Below are positions 48,248 through 57,251 of a stretch of DNA of 64,000 nucleotides, in pieces. A program made the translations under genes and the position numbers. Origin of the DNA: Candidatus Cloacimonadota bacterium (GTDB lineage: Bacteria > Cloacimonadota > Cloacimonadia > Cloacimonadales > TCS61); contig JAIPJH010000003.1 of NCBI GenBank assembly GCA_021734245.1, positions 1 through 64,000 on the forward strand. The letters are read 5' to 3'. The notes beneath the pieces are model-generated. The model saw nothing but the letters and a program-made list of their open reading frames with translations, searched no databases and had not been told where the DNA came from. Positions within the stretch are counted from its first letter, which is position 1. Each line of letters begins with the position of its first letter.

Positions 48248-51200
48248 ATGAAGAAAATTATTATGTTTTTAACGATTTGTCTGACCTTTTCAATGGTAGC
48301 AGAAGTACCTGCCTATGATGCAGATAAATATTATGAGAAGGTTATTGTAGCCTGTTTTGAATGGGATGCCATCGGTAATCGCGAGTCTGTTTTAGATTAT
48401 GAAATCACCGATGGAATCGTGACTACAGGAATATCAAGTTTTGATGCGCTTGCTCAGGAATTTCGTTTTACTGATGTACAGCAAACCATCGATTTTGTAA
48501 AAGATCTGGATTGGAATGATAATGGAATTTATCCTCGCTGTATTTATCGAATTTACCTGGAGCATAATGATAATATCGAAGAAGCAATAGCAGAATTACA
48601 AAAAGATCCCAATATTATTTTTGCTGAATACGATCCCATATTGCGAATTGCGTACGAACCGAATGATCCATCTTATTCCAATCAATGGCATCATGAATAC
48701 ATAAAGAGTGAACTTGCCTGGGATTATACTACCGGAGATGATGAGATCGTAATTGGAATTGTCGATTCAGGAATAATGTGGAATCATAATGACCTGCAGG
48801 ATAACATCTGGGTAAACGAAGCAGAATTGAATTCAACTTCAGGTGGAAATCCAATGACCATAAACTGGGCCAATGGAACAGTAAGTGGTGGAAATGGATT
48901 GGATGATGATGGCAATGGCAAGATCGATGATTGTATCGGTTGGAATTTTTATGGATCACAGAGCAACCAATCATATCAAAGTTACGCAGATAATGATCAT
49001 GGAACTCACGTAGCAGGTTGTGCAGGTGCAGTTGGAGATAACTTCATCGGAGTGGTTGGCTCTATTATGAATGTAAAACTTATCTCTTCTCGTCATGCTC
49101 CCACAAATACATCATCCAGTAGCATTTACTATGGAAATAACGGGATTTATTATTGTGCCGATTCTGGCGCTGATATTATTAATTGCAGCTGGGGCGGTTC
49201 CGGTGGTGGAGCAGCTTCTAATACGGCGGTTAATTATGCGGTTGCTCAAGGTTCTATGGTAGTCTGTGCAGCTGGAAACGATGCCCTGGATATTGGAATT
49301 TATCCACATTATCCTGGAAATGCTACAAATGCAGTTTGCGTTGCAGCCACAGGTCCAAACAGCGATCAGAAAGCAAACTTCTCAAATTATGGTGATCCCG
49401 TAGATGTTTCCGCTCCTGGAGATAATATCTATTCCACAATTATTGCCAATAATGGCTACGCTTCTTATGGTGGAACTTCCATGGCTTCTCCAGTTGCTGC
49501 CGGAGTTGCTGCTCTCATCAAAACTTTGCATCCCGATCTTGATCCGATGGCTCTGAAGCAACGGTTGGAAGATACCTGCGATAATATCGATGCTGTTAAT
49601 CCTGATTATGTGGGAATGCTGGGCGCTGGCAGAATAAATTCTTTTACTGGTTGCATGTACGATCTTATTCCCGATCTTCATATTACAGATTACAGCTTCT
49701 TTGAACAAACAGGAGATGGTGACGGCCTGCCAAATCCTGGAGAAATTGTAAATTTGATGTTGGAAATCACAAATACTCCCGACTGGTTTGTGGCTTTTGG
49801 AGTTTCTGCAACCATCAGCACAACAAATCCTGATGTAACATTCCTTTCAGATACAATTACATTCCCAGACTTGACTGGTGGCGATACTGTTTGGAATACA
49901 TCTTCCCCATTCAGCTTTGAAACTCCCAGTGATATTTCATCTTATGAACTTCCTTTAACAATTACTTTCAATGCAAATGACACTTTCGATTATCCCTACG
50001 AAGTTGATAGAGAACTTACAATTGAGTTAACTCTTGTTCAAGCTGGTTGGCCTGTTTCTGTGGGTGGAGCCTCAGCGTCTGCTGGTGTTATTGTCGATTT
50101 GGAAGATGATGGAGATAAAGAAATTATCTATGGCGATCAAATGGGAATGCTGCATGTAATGAATGCAGATGGAACAGAAGTTATTGATGCTATCGATACT
50201 GGTGGAATAATAACCGGAGCAGTTGCTATTGGCAAAATCGATGGTGATGAAATTGAAGATATGGTTATTGCCAATGAAGCAGGACACGTGATCGCTTACG
50301 ATTATAATGGTGGAACGATCTTCGATTATGATTGCGGTGGTTCGATAAAAGGAACTCCCATGATTTCTGATGTTGATGGCGATGGCATAAATGAAGTGGT
50401 AGCAGCTACATTCATTGGTGGTCAGGCTCATGTTATCAAAAATGACGGAACATCATTCGCCAATTTCCCGGCAGCTCTTAGTGGTGGAATGCTCAGTTCT
50501 CCTGCAATCGGAGATTTAAATGCAGATGGAAATATGGATATCGTGATAGCAACTTTGACCGGTTCTCTTGATGTGATCGATACAAGTACGGGAGCACAAC
50601 TTGCGGGTTGGCCTTATGCTTTGGGAATGGGTTCCTGGCACGGACCGATCGTGGCAAACGTAGATTCTGATGATGAACCCGAAGTTCTGGTGGGAACTCT
50701 GGGAAGCATGTTCTTCGTGATAAATCATGATGGAACTCTGCTTTCTGAAACAAACATCGGAAACCAGATCAAAACTTCAATTGTTACATCCGATTTTGAT
50801 AACGATGGAATTGATGATGCAGCATTCGTAACTGCGAATGGTAAAGTGTTTGTTGTTGATAATCAGGGAACACCATTCACCAACTTCCCTGTAGATCTTG
50901 GCGTTAGTGTAGAATCCACTCCGCTTCTGGCAGATATGGACGACAATGGAACACAGGATATTGTTTTTGGTGATAACTCCGGTTATCTTCATTCCATCGA
51001 TATTACGGGTAGTGAAACGGTTGGTTTTCCGGTTAATCTGGGCTCTACAATAAAAACCAGTGCCGCAATTGCCGATACAGATAGTGATGGTGATATCGAA
51101 ATTCTGGTTCCAAATCAAACTGCCTACGTTCTGGTAGATTACAAAAATCCAACTGGATATGTTTCCTGGGCAAATTATAAACGCAATCCGCGCAGAACAG

Positions 51201-51532
51201 GAAATGCCTACGATGCTACAACAGGAACCAATCCACATAATATTCCTACATTGGTTGATATGCTTGGCGGAAACTATCCCAATCCTTTCAATCCAACCAC
51301 GAATATAAATTACAGCCTTGCAGAAGATGGCCTGGTTCAAATCGATATTTTTAACGTGAAAGGACAGCTGGTTAAGCACCTTGTTTCCGAACATCAAAGT
51401 TCAGGAAATCATCTGATTACCTGGAACGGAAAAGATGATAATAACAAATCCGTAGGAAGCGGCATTTATTTCTACAAAATGCGTGCAGGCGGACGTTACA
51501 CAAGTACTCGCAAAATGATAATGCTTAAATAA
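48248..51532 (+). CDS. Secreted S8 subtilisin-like serine peptidase with FG-GAP-type propeller and sorting domain
   Basis: 1094 residues. Signal peptide and propeptide (about 20-140) lead into the S8 domain with the full triad: Asp173 (IGIVDSGI), His251 (DNDHGTHVAGCAG) and Ser411 (GGTSMASPVAAGVAAL). A beta-sandwich (DLIPDLHITDYSF) follows, then from about residue 610 an FG-GAP/VCBS-type propeller of repeated units (VDLEDDGDKEIIYGD, SDVDGDGINEVVAAT, DLNADGNMDIVIATL, ADMDDNGTQDIVFGD). The C-terminus is a T9SS-type domain (NYPNPFNPTTNINYSLAED ... GRYTSTRKMIMLK). It probably degrades proteins at or outside the cell surface. AAGGAG sets the start; terminator downstream. Confidence 0.95.
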   Translation: MKKIIMFLTICLTFSMVAEVPAYDADKYYEKVIVACFEWDAIGNRESVLDYEITDGIVTTGISSFDALAQEFRFTDVQQTIDFVKDLDWNDNGIYPRCIYRIYLEHNDNIEEAIAELQKDPNIIFAEYDPILRIAYEPNDPSYSNQWHHEYIKSELAWDYTTGDDEIVIGIVDSGIMWNHNDLQDNIWVNEAELNSTSGGNPMTINWANGTVSGGNGLDDDGNGKIDDCIGWNFYGSQSNQSYQSYADNDHGTHVAGCAGAVGDNFIGVVGSIMNVKLISSRHAPTNTSSSSIYYGNNGIYYCADSGADIINCSWGGSGGGAASNTAVNYAVAQGSMVVCAAGNDALDIGIYPHYPGNATNAVCVAATGPNSDQKANFSNYGDPVDVSAPGDNIYSTIIANNGYASYGGTSMASPVAAGVAALIKTLHPDLDPMALKQRLEDTCDNIDAVNPDYVGMLGAGRINSFTGCMYDLIPDLHITDYSFFEQTGDGDGLPNPGEIVNLMLEITNTPDWFVAFGVSATISTTNPDVTFLSDTITFPDLTGGDTVWNTSSPFSFETPSDISSYELPLTITFNANDTFDYPYEVDRELTIELTLVQAGWPVSVGGASASAGVIVDLEDDGDKEIIYGDQMGMLHVMNADGTEVIDAIDTGGIITGAVAIGKIDGDEIEDMVIANEAGHVIAYDYNGGTIFDYDCGGSIKGTPMISDVDGDGINEVVAATFIGGQAHVIKNDGTSFANFPAALSGGMLSSPAIGDLNADGNMDIVIATLTGSLDVIDTSTGAQLAGWPYALGMGSWHGPIVANVDSDDEPEVLVGTLGSMFFVINHDGTLLSETNIGNQIKTSIVTSDFDNDGIDDAAFVTANGKVFVVDNQGTPFTNFPVDLGVSVESTPLLADMDDNGTQDIVFGDNSGYLHSIDITGSETVGFPVNLGSTIKTSAAIADTDSDGDIEILVPNQTAYVLVDYKNPTGYVSWANYKRNPRRTGNAYDATTGTNPHNIPTLVDMLGGNYPNPFNPTTNINYSLAEDGLVQIDIFNVKGQLVKHLVSEHQSSGNHLITWNGKDDNNKSVGSGIYFYKMRAGGRYTSTRKMIMLK

Positions 51533-51550
51533 ATTTTAGAATTTAGACTT

Positions 51551-51583
51551 CCCGGTATCAGAAATGGTGCCGGGATTTTTTTT
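51551..51583 (+). terminator. Intrinsic terminator after the S8 peptidase gene
   Basis: CCCGGTATC and GGTGCCGGG pair, with wobbles, around AGAAAT and are followed by eight T. Its loop and right arm are the same as in the terminator after the C10 peptidase gene. Confidence 0.85.
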
Positions 51584-51592
51584 ATGCTAAAC

Positions 51593-51832
51593 TTCGGATT
51601 GTATCCTCTGGATTCATCCGAATGTTTATTATTAATGGAGTAAGTTTTACAACACTCGGAAGAACTTCGTACATTCCGAGGTTCAGAAATTTCGGATTGT
51701 ATCCTCTGGATTCATCCGAATGTTTATTATTAATGGAGTAAGTTTTACAACACTCGGAAGAACTTCGTACATTCCGAGGTTCAGAAACTTCGGATTGTGT
51801 CCTCTGGATTCATCCGAATGTTGAAAAAACAA
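51593..51832 (+). repeat. 98-bp tandem repeat, about 2.4 copies
   Basis: Units begin with TTCGGATTG at 51593, 51691 and 51789, an exact 98-nt period; the first two are complete and nearly identical, the third breaks off after the first hairpin. Each full unit contains two inverted repeats: TTCGGAT...ATCCGAA with an inner ATCC/GGAT, and CTCGGAA-N12-TTCCGAG. The copies abut without spacers, so this is not a CRISPR array. Confidence 0.9.
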
Positions 51833-51834
51833 AC

Positions 51835-51930
51835 CGTCATCCTGAGTTAACTTTTAGCTTTGCCCACGACTGTGTCCGGCGAAGCTTTGCGAAAACGGAA
51901 GCATCTCGTGAGATTTCGCTCAACTTTACT
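51835..51930 (+). repeat. Dispersed intergenic repeat, copy C
   Basis: CGTCATCCTGAG is followed by 43 nt (51851-51893) identical to 37406-37448, then ACGGAAGCATCTCGTG. It directly follows the tandem array. The remainder of the 51533-52144 gap holds short inverted repeats such as AACTTCG/CGAAGTT near 51995, and no supported gene. Confidence 0.75.
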
Positions 51931-52085
51931 ACTCATTATTTAAAAAGGAAGTTGGACTACACGTCTCGTGGAGTCTGTATGTTTCTGAACTTCGTCCCGA
52001 AGTTTATATTTAATGATCGAGGACGATTAAATTGAAACTTCTAGTTGTATTCATCCTGAAGTCCAGATGGAACTGAACTCCAGTC

Positions 52086-52123
52086 TGAAAAACCCTCCAG
52101 GTCTGCAAAAACCTGGAAGGTTT
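52086..52123 (-). terminator. Intrinsic terminator of the GLUG-type protein gene
   Basis: On the minus strand AACCTTCCAGGT and ACCTGGAGGGTT form a 12-bp stem with one mismatch around an 8-nt loop (52103-52110), followed by five T. It lies 22 nt past the stop of the minus-strand gene at 52145. Confidence 0.8.
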
Positions 52124-52144
52124 AAAGTTATTCAGTTCTGTTAA

Positions 52145-54454
52145 TTATTTTAGAAGCAGCATTTTCTTTGTGCTTCTGAATTCATCAGTTTCCAATCGAT
52201 ACAAATACAAGCCTGATGAAATGTTGTCTGCATTCCAATTATAACTGTGCTGTCCTGCTTCATAATCTTTCTGCAAGATCATTTGTCCCTTCATATTAAA
52301 GATCGAAAGCGAGCCAGTTTCTCCCTCGGCAATATCAAATGAAATGGATGTCTGTGGATTGAATGGATTCGGATGATTGGCATATAAGCAGGATTTAGCA
52401 GGAATTTCAGGTATTCCATTTTGAGTATAAAATAATGAAACTGGTCCGTAAAGTTCAAGTTCCTGTGAATAACTTACACTTTGCAGCCAATAATAATATG
52501 TTGAGTTTTCTTCTACTGAATACGTATCACTAAACTGATAATCGGTTGGCTGAGTAGTTGTTCCCATGCCGGCGATCAGGTCATTATTTATCTGTAGAAT
52601 ATCATTATTCTGCCAGCCGTTTTCACTTTCGCTGCGATAAATGTTCCAGCCCAGATTCTCAGTTTCAGATTGGGTTGTCCAATTGATAACCGGAGTTGAA
52701 TTTACAATTTCAGCTGAAAAATCGGAAAGAACGACGGGAAGAGTTGCATCATCACCTGATAAGGGTTGCAGTATAGGATCTGCTTCTGTTCCAAAATAAT
52801 CTTCAGACAATTCACCTGCATAGAAAAGTAAACTTGAACTATCAAAAAGTTCTGCATCAATTGAACCTGTAGCATCAGAAGCTACATCACAGGTAAGAAA
52901 GTAATATTTTGTTGAAGTATTAATTGTAAAACCTGATTTTGCAAAACTTACCGATCCACCCGTACCTGGATCGGATGAAACTGTTAATCCATATTGAGTA
53001 CCCGAACCGAAATTTTCATCTGTACTTTCCCATAATTTGAAGTTTGATGCTCCAGTTCTTGTTCCATTCAGTTTTACAGTTACTCGCTCGAGATAACTCG
53101 TCCCAGTAGATCCCAAATTTAAGGCAAACCGCCCAATAGTCTGGTCTGAATTGCCAGGAGAGACAGATGGATTAAATGAATTTCCATTTGTTAATACAAC
53201 ACTATAAATAGTGGGCATAGTACTACTTAATTCAGGATAACCACCAGAAATAGTCCAAATATTATCAAAATCCCAACCGGCATCTGTATAAGTCGATTGA
53301 GTTTGCATTTCTGTTTGATTTTTTAGCGTAACACCTGCAGGTGTATATGCAACCAACCCAACAGGAGCATTCAACAGATTAGGATTAACAATATCTTCGG
53401 TATCAACAGTAACTGGACTTTGGTAGAAGCTATCATAGGCATTACCACCGGCACCGCCAGTTCCGCCTCTGCCGACTAATCCACCAACGTTGGCTACTGA
53501 GCCATTAGTCGTTACCAAACCCGTAGAATAACAACTTTCTACCAAACCCCTGATTAAAATACAACCAATTAATCCACCTATTCTCGAGGGAACGGATCCA
53601 TCATCATTAGATACTGTAACCGCTGGATCATTGTCTACAGTCACAGTACCTCTGGCATAACAGAAGAAGACATTCCCCTTTTGGTTACATCCTGCCAAAC
53701 CTCCAAATTTATCTGCACCACTTCCGGATTTTTGAGACCAAGAAACAGCAATATTTGCCCAGGAATATTGAATCGTAGGGTGTTCATTTCTGTTACTTGG
53801 CGAAGTGCTATGGCTGTTATTTGAACCAACCAAGCCACCGGTTGCACCATCACCAACAACTGTACCACCATTCGCATAACAATATTCAATAAAAGTTGTT
53901 TCATCACCAGTAACTCTACCCACCAGACTTCCGGTACCTCTGGCTCCTTTCACATCGACGGTTTCTAAACCAAGATTTTTTATAACTGCGCCTCGACCAA
54001 TGTGTCCAAAGAGGCCGACATTGGGCGTATCGGGGTGGTTGATGTAGATGTCAGAAATAGTGTAGTTGTTACTACCATCTCCATCAATAGTTCCTGTGAA
54101 TTTATCAGCTGTTCCTCCACCACCGATTGGATTCCAACCTTCAGCTTCTGCCCAATCTTCATGGGGTGGCTCATTTGAAGTTTCTACGGTTGCATAATAA
54201 TAAATTCCATCGTGCAACACTAAATCATTTACATAATATGTTCCTGTTGCCCAAGTATTCTTATAAGTCTTTCCTGGAAATAGTACTGTATAGTAATCTG
54301 AAGTAGATTTACTTAAATTTCCAGTTAAAACATAGTCACCAGTTAAAGTACTTCTGACATCGGACAATTTTTGCCACGTGTCAATCTCCGTCTGTCCCCA
54401 CAAAAATCCTGCTAAAAACATAAAACACGATAAAATTATTAAAATTTTCCTCAT
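52145..54454 (-). CDS. Secreted GLUG-motif protein with carbohydrate-binding-like module and sorting domain
   Basis: 769 residues. Signal peptide (LIILSCFMFLAGFLWG); an N-terminal GLUG-protein start (IDTWQKLSDVRSTLTGDYVLTGNL); an inserted segment, TWATGTYYVNDLVLHDGIYY, that resembles a chitin-binding CBM5/12 module; then GLUG-type repeats (GLFGHIGRGAVIKNLGL, GGLVGSNNS, IGGLIGCILIRGLVESCYS, VGGLVGRGG) expected to form a beta-helix. A beta domain and fibronectin-like region lead to the sorting domain (HPNPFNPQTSISFDIAEG ... STKKMLLLK). Such proteins often act in surface adhesion or polymer binding; no catalytic residues are seen. Divergent from yggS with a 274-nt shared upstream region. Confidence 0.82.
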   Translation of the reverse strand: MRKILIILSCFMFLAGFLWGQTEIDTWQKLSDVRSTLTGDYVLTGNLSKSTSDYYTVLFPGKTYKNTWATGTYYVNDLVLHDGIYYYATVETSNEPPHEDWAEAEGWNPIGGGGTADKFTGTIDGDGSNNYTISDIYINHPDTPNVGLFGHIGRGAVIKNLGLETVDVKGARGTGSLVGRVTGDETTFIEYCYANGGTVVGDGATGGLVGSNNSHSTSPSNRNEHPTIQYSWANIAVSWSQKSGSGADKFGGLAGCNQKGNVFFCYARGTVTVDNDPAVTVSNDDGSVPSRIGGLIGCILIRGLVESCYSTGLVTTNGSVANVGGLVGRGGTGGAGGNAYDSFYQSPVTVDTEDIVNPNLLNAPVGLVAYTPAGVTLKNQTEMQTQSTYTDAGWDFDNIWTISGGYPELSSTMPTIYSVVLTNGNSFNPSVSPGNSDQTIGRFALNLGSTGTSYLERVTVKLNGTRTGASNFKLWESTDENFGSGTQYGLTVSSDPGTGGSVSFAKSGFTINTSTKYYFLTCDVASDATGSIDAELFDSSSLLFYAGELSEDYFGTEADPILQPLSGDDATLPVVLSDFSAEIVNSTPVINWTTQSETENLGWNIYRSESENGWQNNDILQINNDLIAGMGTTTQPTDYQFSDTYSVEENSTYYYWLQSVSYSQELELYGPVSLFYTQNGIPEIPAKSCLYANHPNPFNPQTSISFDIAEGETGSLSIFNMKGQMILQKDYEAGQHSYNWNADNISSGLYLYRLETDEFRSTKKMLLLK

Positions 54455-54540
54455 AATTCCTCCCTGAATTATTTATGATCCAAAATCTCTAATTTTTTTG
54501 TTTTTCTTATAGTTAGATAGGTATTGATTAACTAGGCTCG

Positions 54541-54546
54541 AGTCAA
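54541..54546 (-). promoter_or_regulatory. Putative -35 box of the GLUG-type protein gene
   Basis: CTTGACT on the minus strand (TTGACT, 54546-54541), 86 nt upstream of the start codon at 54454. No convincing -10 at 17 bp (TACCTA). Confidence 0.35.
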
Positions 54547-54661
54547 GCAATAAATTTTGAAACAAAAAAAAATTTTATCACCTTTCATCAACTATTAACA
54601 ACAATAAATAAACGATGCAAATCTATTTGCGCTTTCTATGGCGTCATTTCAAACTCTTTGC

Positions 54662-54667
54662 TTGACA
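54662..54667 (+). promoter_or_regulatory. Putative -35 box of the yggS operon
   Basis: CTTGACA (TTGACA 54662-54667), 61 nt upstream of the yggS start, followed by AT-rich sequence without a clear TATAAT. Same distance class as other CTTGAC boxes in the window. Confidence 0.38.
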
Positions 54668-54728
54668 CAAACACACTTTCAAATTCGTTTAAATGGTTTA
54701 TGAAAAATATTATATACGAGGAAGTTAG

Positions 54729-55424
54729 ATGTCGATAGCGCAGAATATTGCAAAAGTAAAATCCCGTATCGAAGCTGCGGCAAAAAAGTGCGGAAGAAAC
54801 TCCTCTGAGATAAAACTGCTGGCTGTTACCAAAACTCATCCCGTTTCAACCATCGAAGAAGCTCTGGCAAATGGCATAAGATCTATCGGTGAAAACAGAA
54901 TTCAGGAAGCTGAGGAGAAGATTCCGCAACTATCCGGAAAATTCAGCGAATTTCATTTTATCGGTCATCTGCAATCCAATAAAATAAAAAAATTGATGCC
55001 GCTGAATCCTGTGCTTATTCATTCCATCGACAAATTTTCTACAGCTCGTAAATTGAATGATTATCTTACATTGTACAACCGTGAACAAGATCTTCTGGTT
55101 CAAGTGAATACATCAAGTGAAGAAAGCAAATTCGGCATCGAACCAAAAGATACAATTAAGTTTGTAAAACAGATTTCTGAGCTTACAAATTTGCATTTGA
55201 AAGGTTTGATGACGATCGGAAAATTTACAGATAATCAGCATGAAATAAGAGCTTGTTTTAAAATGCTGAGAGAATTATCGGAAATAGTGAAAGATACCAA
55301 AATTCCAAACGTAGAAATGAAATATCTTTCCATGGGAATGACCAGCGATTTTGAATTGGCAATTGAGGAAGGAGCAAACATCGTCCGCATCGGTTCAGCT
55401 ATTTTCGGCAGCAGAAATTATTAA
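54729..55424 (+). CDS. yggS: YggS/PROSC-family pyridoxal-phosphate homeostasis protein
   Basis: 231 residues, the family size. It binds pyridoxal phosphate and helps buffer the cofactor and amino/keto-acid pools; it has no known catalysis. The PLP lysine is Lys35 in LLAVTKTHP; other markers are [28 protein letters not shown], and the C-terminal [34 protein letters not shown] precedes the start. It heads an operon with a PlsY-like gene, two acetyltransferases and a BatA-like protein. Confidence 0.95.
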   Translation: MSIAQNIAKVKSRIEAAAKKCGRNSSEIKLLAVTKTHPVSTIEEALANGIRSIGENRIQEAEEKIPQLSGKFSEFHFIGHLQSNKIKKLMPLNPVLIHSIDKFSTARKLNDYLTLYNREQDLLVQVNTSSEESKFGIEPKDTIKFVKQISELTNLHLKGLMTIGKFTDNQHEIRACFKMLRELSEIVKDTKIPNVEMKYLSMGMTSDFELAIEEGANIVRIGSAIFGSRNY

Positions 55425-55438
55425 CAAAAGGACAAACC

Positions 55439-56053
55439 ATGTTATCAATCATCAGTTTTATAATCCTGGCACTTCTTTCCTACTGTCTGGGCTGCCTTTC
55501 CATGGCTAAGATCATTACGAAAAATTATAAATCTATCAATATTTATAAAGTCGGAACCGGACATCCCGACACTTTGAACATCTATAACAATATTGGAAAA
55601 CCACTGGGTATTTTTGCCGGCATCATCGATTTTGGAAAAGTCTTCTTCTACCTGGTTCTTATCAATTATATTTTGGGATTGTCGGCAGTTCAAAATTGGA
55701 TCGGAGCAGATATCGGAACGCAAAATCATTTGCTGATTCTCGGTTTCATGATGGTGGTTGGGCACTGTTTGCCTGTTTCTCATCATTTTCGAGGTGGACG
55801 CGGAATTTTTACTTATATTGGCTTCGTTACATTTTTTGCTCCCTGGCCGATGATAATCGTGGCTTTTCTGGCACTATTGATCGTGGGATTTTTCAAGCAA
55901 ATTCGTTTTGCTCAATACATGATCGTTCTGCTGCCGCCATTTCTTACTTTCTTTTTCACTCATTCCATGTCTTTAGTAGGAAAAATGTTTATTGCAGCTA
56001 TTTTGATGGGAATTATAAATTTCATAGTTTCTAAGAAATTAGGAGAGATCTGA
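55439..56053 (+). CDS. PlsY-like glycerol-3-phosphate acyltransferase (divergent)
   Basis: 204 residues with five to six membrane helices. PlsY acylates glycerol 3-phosphate from acyl-phosphate to start phospholipid synthesis in the inner membrane. The three family motifs are present but altered: SYCLGCLSMAKIITK (first), VGTGHPDTLNIYNNIG in place of the usual GSGNxGxTN (second), and HHFRGGRGIFTYIG in place of FxGGKG (third). A role as a true PlsY or as a related enzyme is open. AAAGGA precedes the ATG; its stop overlaps the next start. Confidence 0.7.
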   Translation: MLSIISFIILALLSYCLGCLSMAKIITKNYKSINIYKVGTGHPDTLNIYNNIGKPLGIFAGIIDFGKVFFYLVLINYILGLSAVQNWIGADIGTQNHLLILGFMMVVGHCLPVSHHFRGGRGIFTYIGFVTFFAPWPMIIVAFLALLIVGFFKQIRFAQYMIVLLPPFLTFFFTHSMSLVGKMFIAAILMGIINFIVSKKLGEI

Positions 56054-57231
56054 TGATCGAAAAAAAACAAATCGATGGTTTTGAGCTGGTTAGTTTTGGA
56101 AATGAATCCAAAGCTGAAAAAAAACTGCTGAAAAAATTTGTGGATTTTCATTGGGAATTGTACAAAGATGAACCAAATTACGTGCCACTTCTGGATTATG
56201 AATATCTTGGTTTTAAATTGATTGGAATGACAGGATTCTTTGAATCGAAAAATCTTTTCTTCAAGCATGCAGAGATGCGTTTTTTTATGGTTTATAAAAA
56301 TGAGAAATTAGTGGGCAGATGCAACGCTTTTGTCAATCATCGCCACAACGAACACTGGCAGGATAAGACCGGATTTTTCGGACAATTTGAATGCCTCCAA
56401 GATGAAAAAGCTGCAGCAATTTTATTGGAAGCCTCGGAGAAATTCCTGAAAAAACATGGAATGGACACGATGCGCGGACCGCAGAATCTGCCGGTAAATG
56501 ATGCAACACCCGGCTTCATGACCAAAGGTTTCGATTCACGACCTGTGATGTATTATCATTACAATAAACCATACTATCCCAAACTGGTAGAAAAACTGGG
56601 AATGAAACCTGTGAAACGAGTACTTTCCTGGGAAGTAATTCCGCAAAATCCTATGGAAGAAAAACTGGAAAGAATCTGTCAGAAGATCATCGATCGCTAC
56701 GATGTGAAAATAGAAGCCTGGAATGAAAGACCGCTGGATGTTCGCAAAAAAGAAATGCTGGAAATCTATAATGCAGCCTGGAATGATAATTATGGTTTTG
56801 TTCCATTCACACAGGAAGAATTTGATCAGATAATCGATGATATGCTGATGATAATGGATAAAAAACTTTTTATCTTCTTGTACATAAAAGACGAACCAGC
56901 TGCGTTTTTCGGTGGTGTGCCAAACGTTGCCGAAAAATTGAAAAGAATTGGTAGCTTCCGTCATCTGGAATTGATAAGAGCTATCAAATTGATTTTAGGA
57001 GCCAAAAAAACAAAAGGCTTCCGACTTGGTTATCTGGGAGTGAAACCGAAATTCCGCCGTCTTGGTTTGGATGGCGTGATGATCTGGAAACAGAAGCAAT
57101 ACACCAGAACTCGTTATACTTATTGCGATATGGGTTGGGTTTTGGAAGACAATAAAATGGTGATAAGAATCATCGAGATGATGGGTTCGGAAGACAGCAA
57201 AACCTACACTATTTACGAAAAGAAGATCTAA
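56053..57231 (+). CDS. GNAT-fold acetyltransferase family protein (first of a tandem pair)
   Basis: 392 residues. Two GNAT-like halves are suggested: LVGRCNAFVNHRHNE ... GFFGQFECLQDEKAA near the N-terminus and LGYLGVKPKFRRLGLDGVMIW near residue 330, where an acyl-CoA-binding loop of R-x-x-G-x-G/D type would lie. The protein is clearly paralogous to the next gene (shared DK-GFFG-FEC, LRGP/MRGPQN and NKPYYPKL motifs). Proteins of this type are widespread but uncharacterised; an amino or N-acyl transfer role is inferred. ATG overlaps the plsY-like stop with AGGAGA before it. Confidence 0.68.
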   Translation: MIEKKQIDGFELVSFGNESKAEKKLLKKFVDFHWELYKDEPNYVPLLDYEYLGFKLIGMTGFFESKNLFFKHAEMRFFMVYKNEKLVGRCNAFVNHRHNEHWQDKTGFFGQFECLQDEKAAAILLEASEKFLKKHGMDTMRGPQNLPVNDATPGFMTKGFDSRPVMYYHYNKPYYPKLVEKLGMKPVKRVLSWEVIPQNPMEEKLERICQKIIDRYDVKIEAWNERPLDVRKKEMLEIYNAAWNDNYGFVPFTQEEFDQIIDDMLMIMDKKLFIFLYIKDEPAAFFGGVPNVAEKLKRIGSFRHLELIRAIKLILGAKKTKGFRLGYLGVKPKFRRLGLDGVMIWKQKQYTRTRYTYCDMGWVLEDNKMVIRIIEMMGSEDSKTYTIYEKKI

Positions 57232-57251
57232 CGGAATTTGAGGAGAATTTG

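Noticed and set aside
51593-51832. Possible CRISPR array
   Set aside because: The 98-nt units are contiguous and alike throughout, with no alternation of short repeats and unique spacers, and no cas gene nearby.
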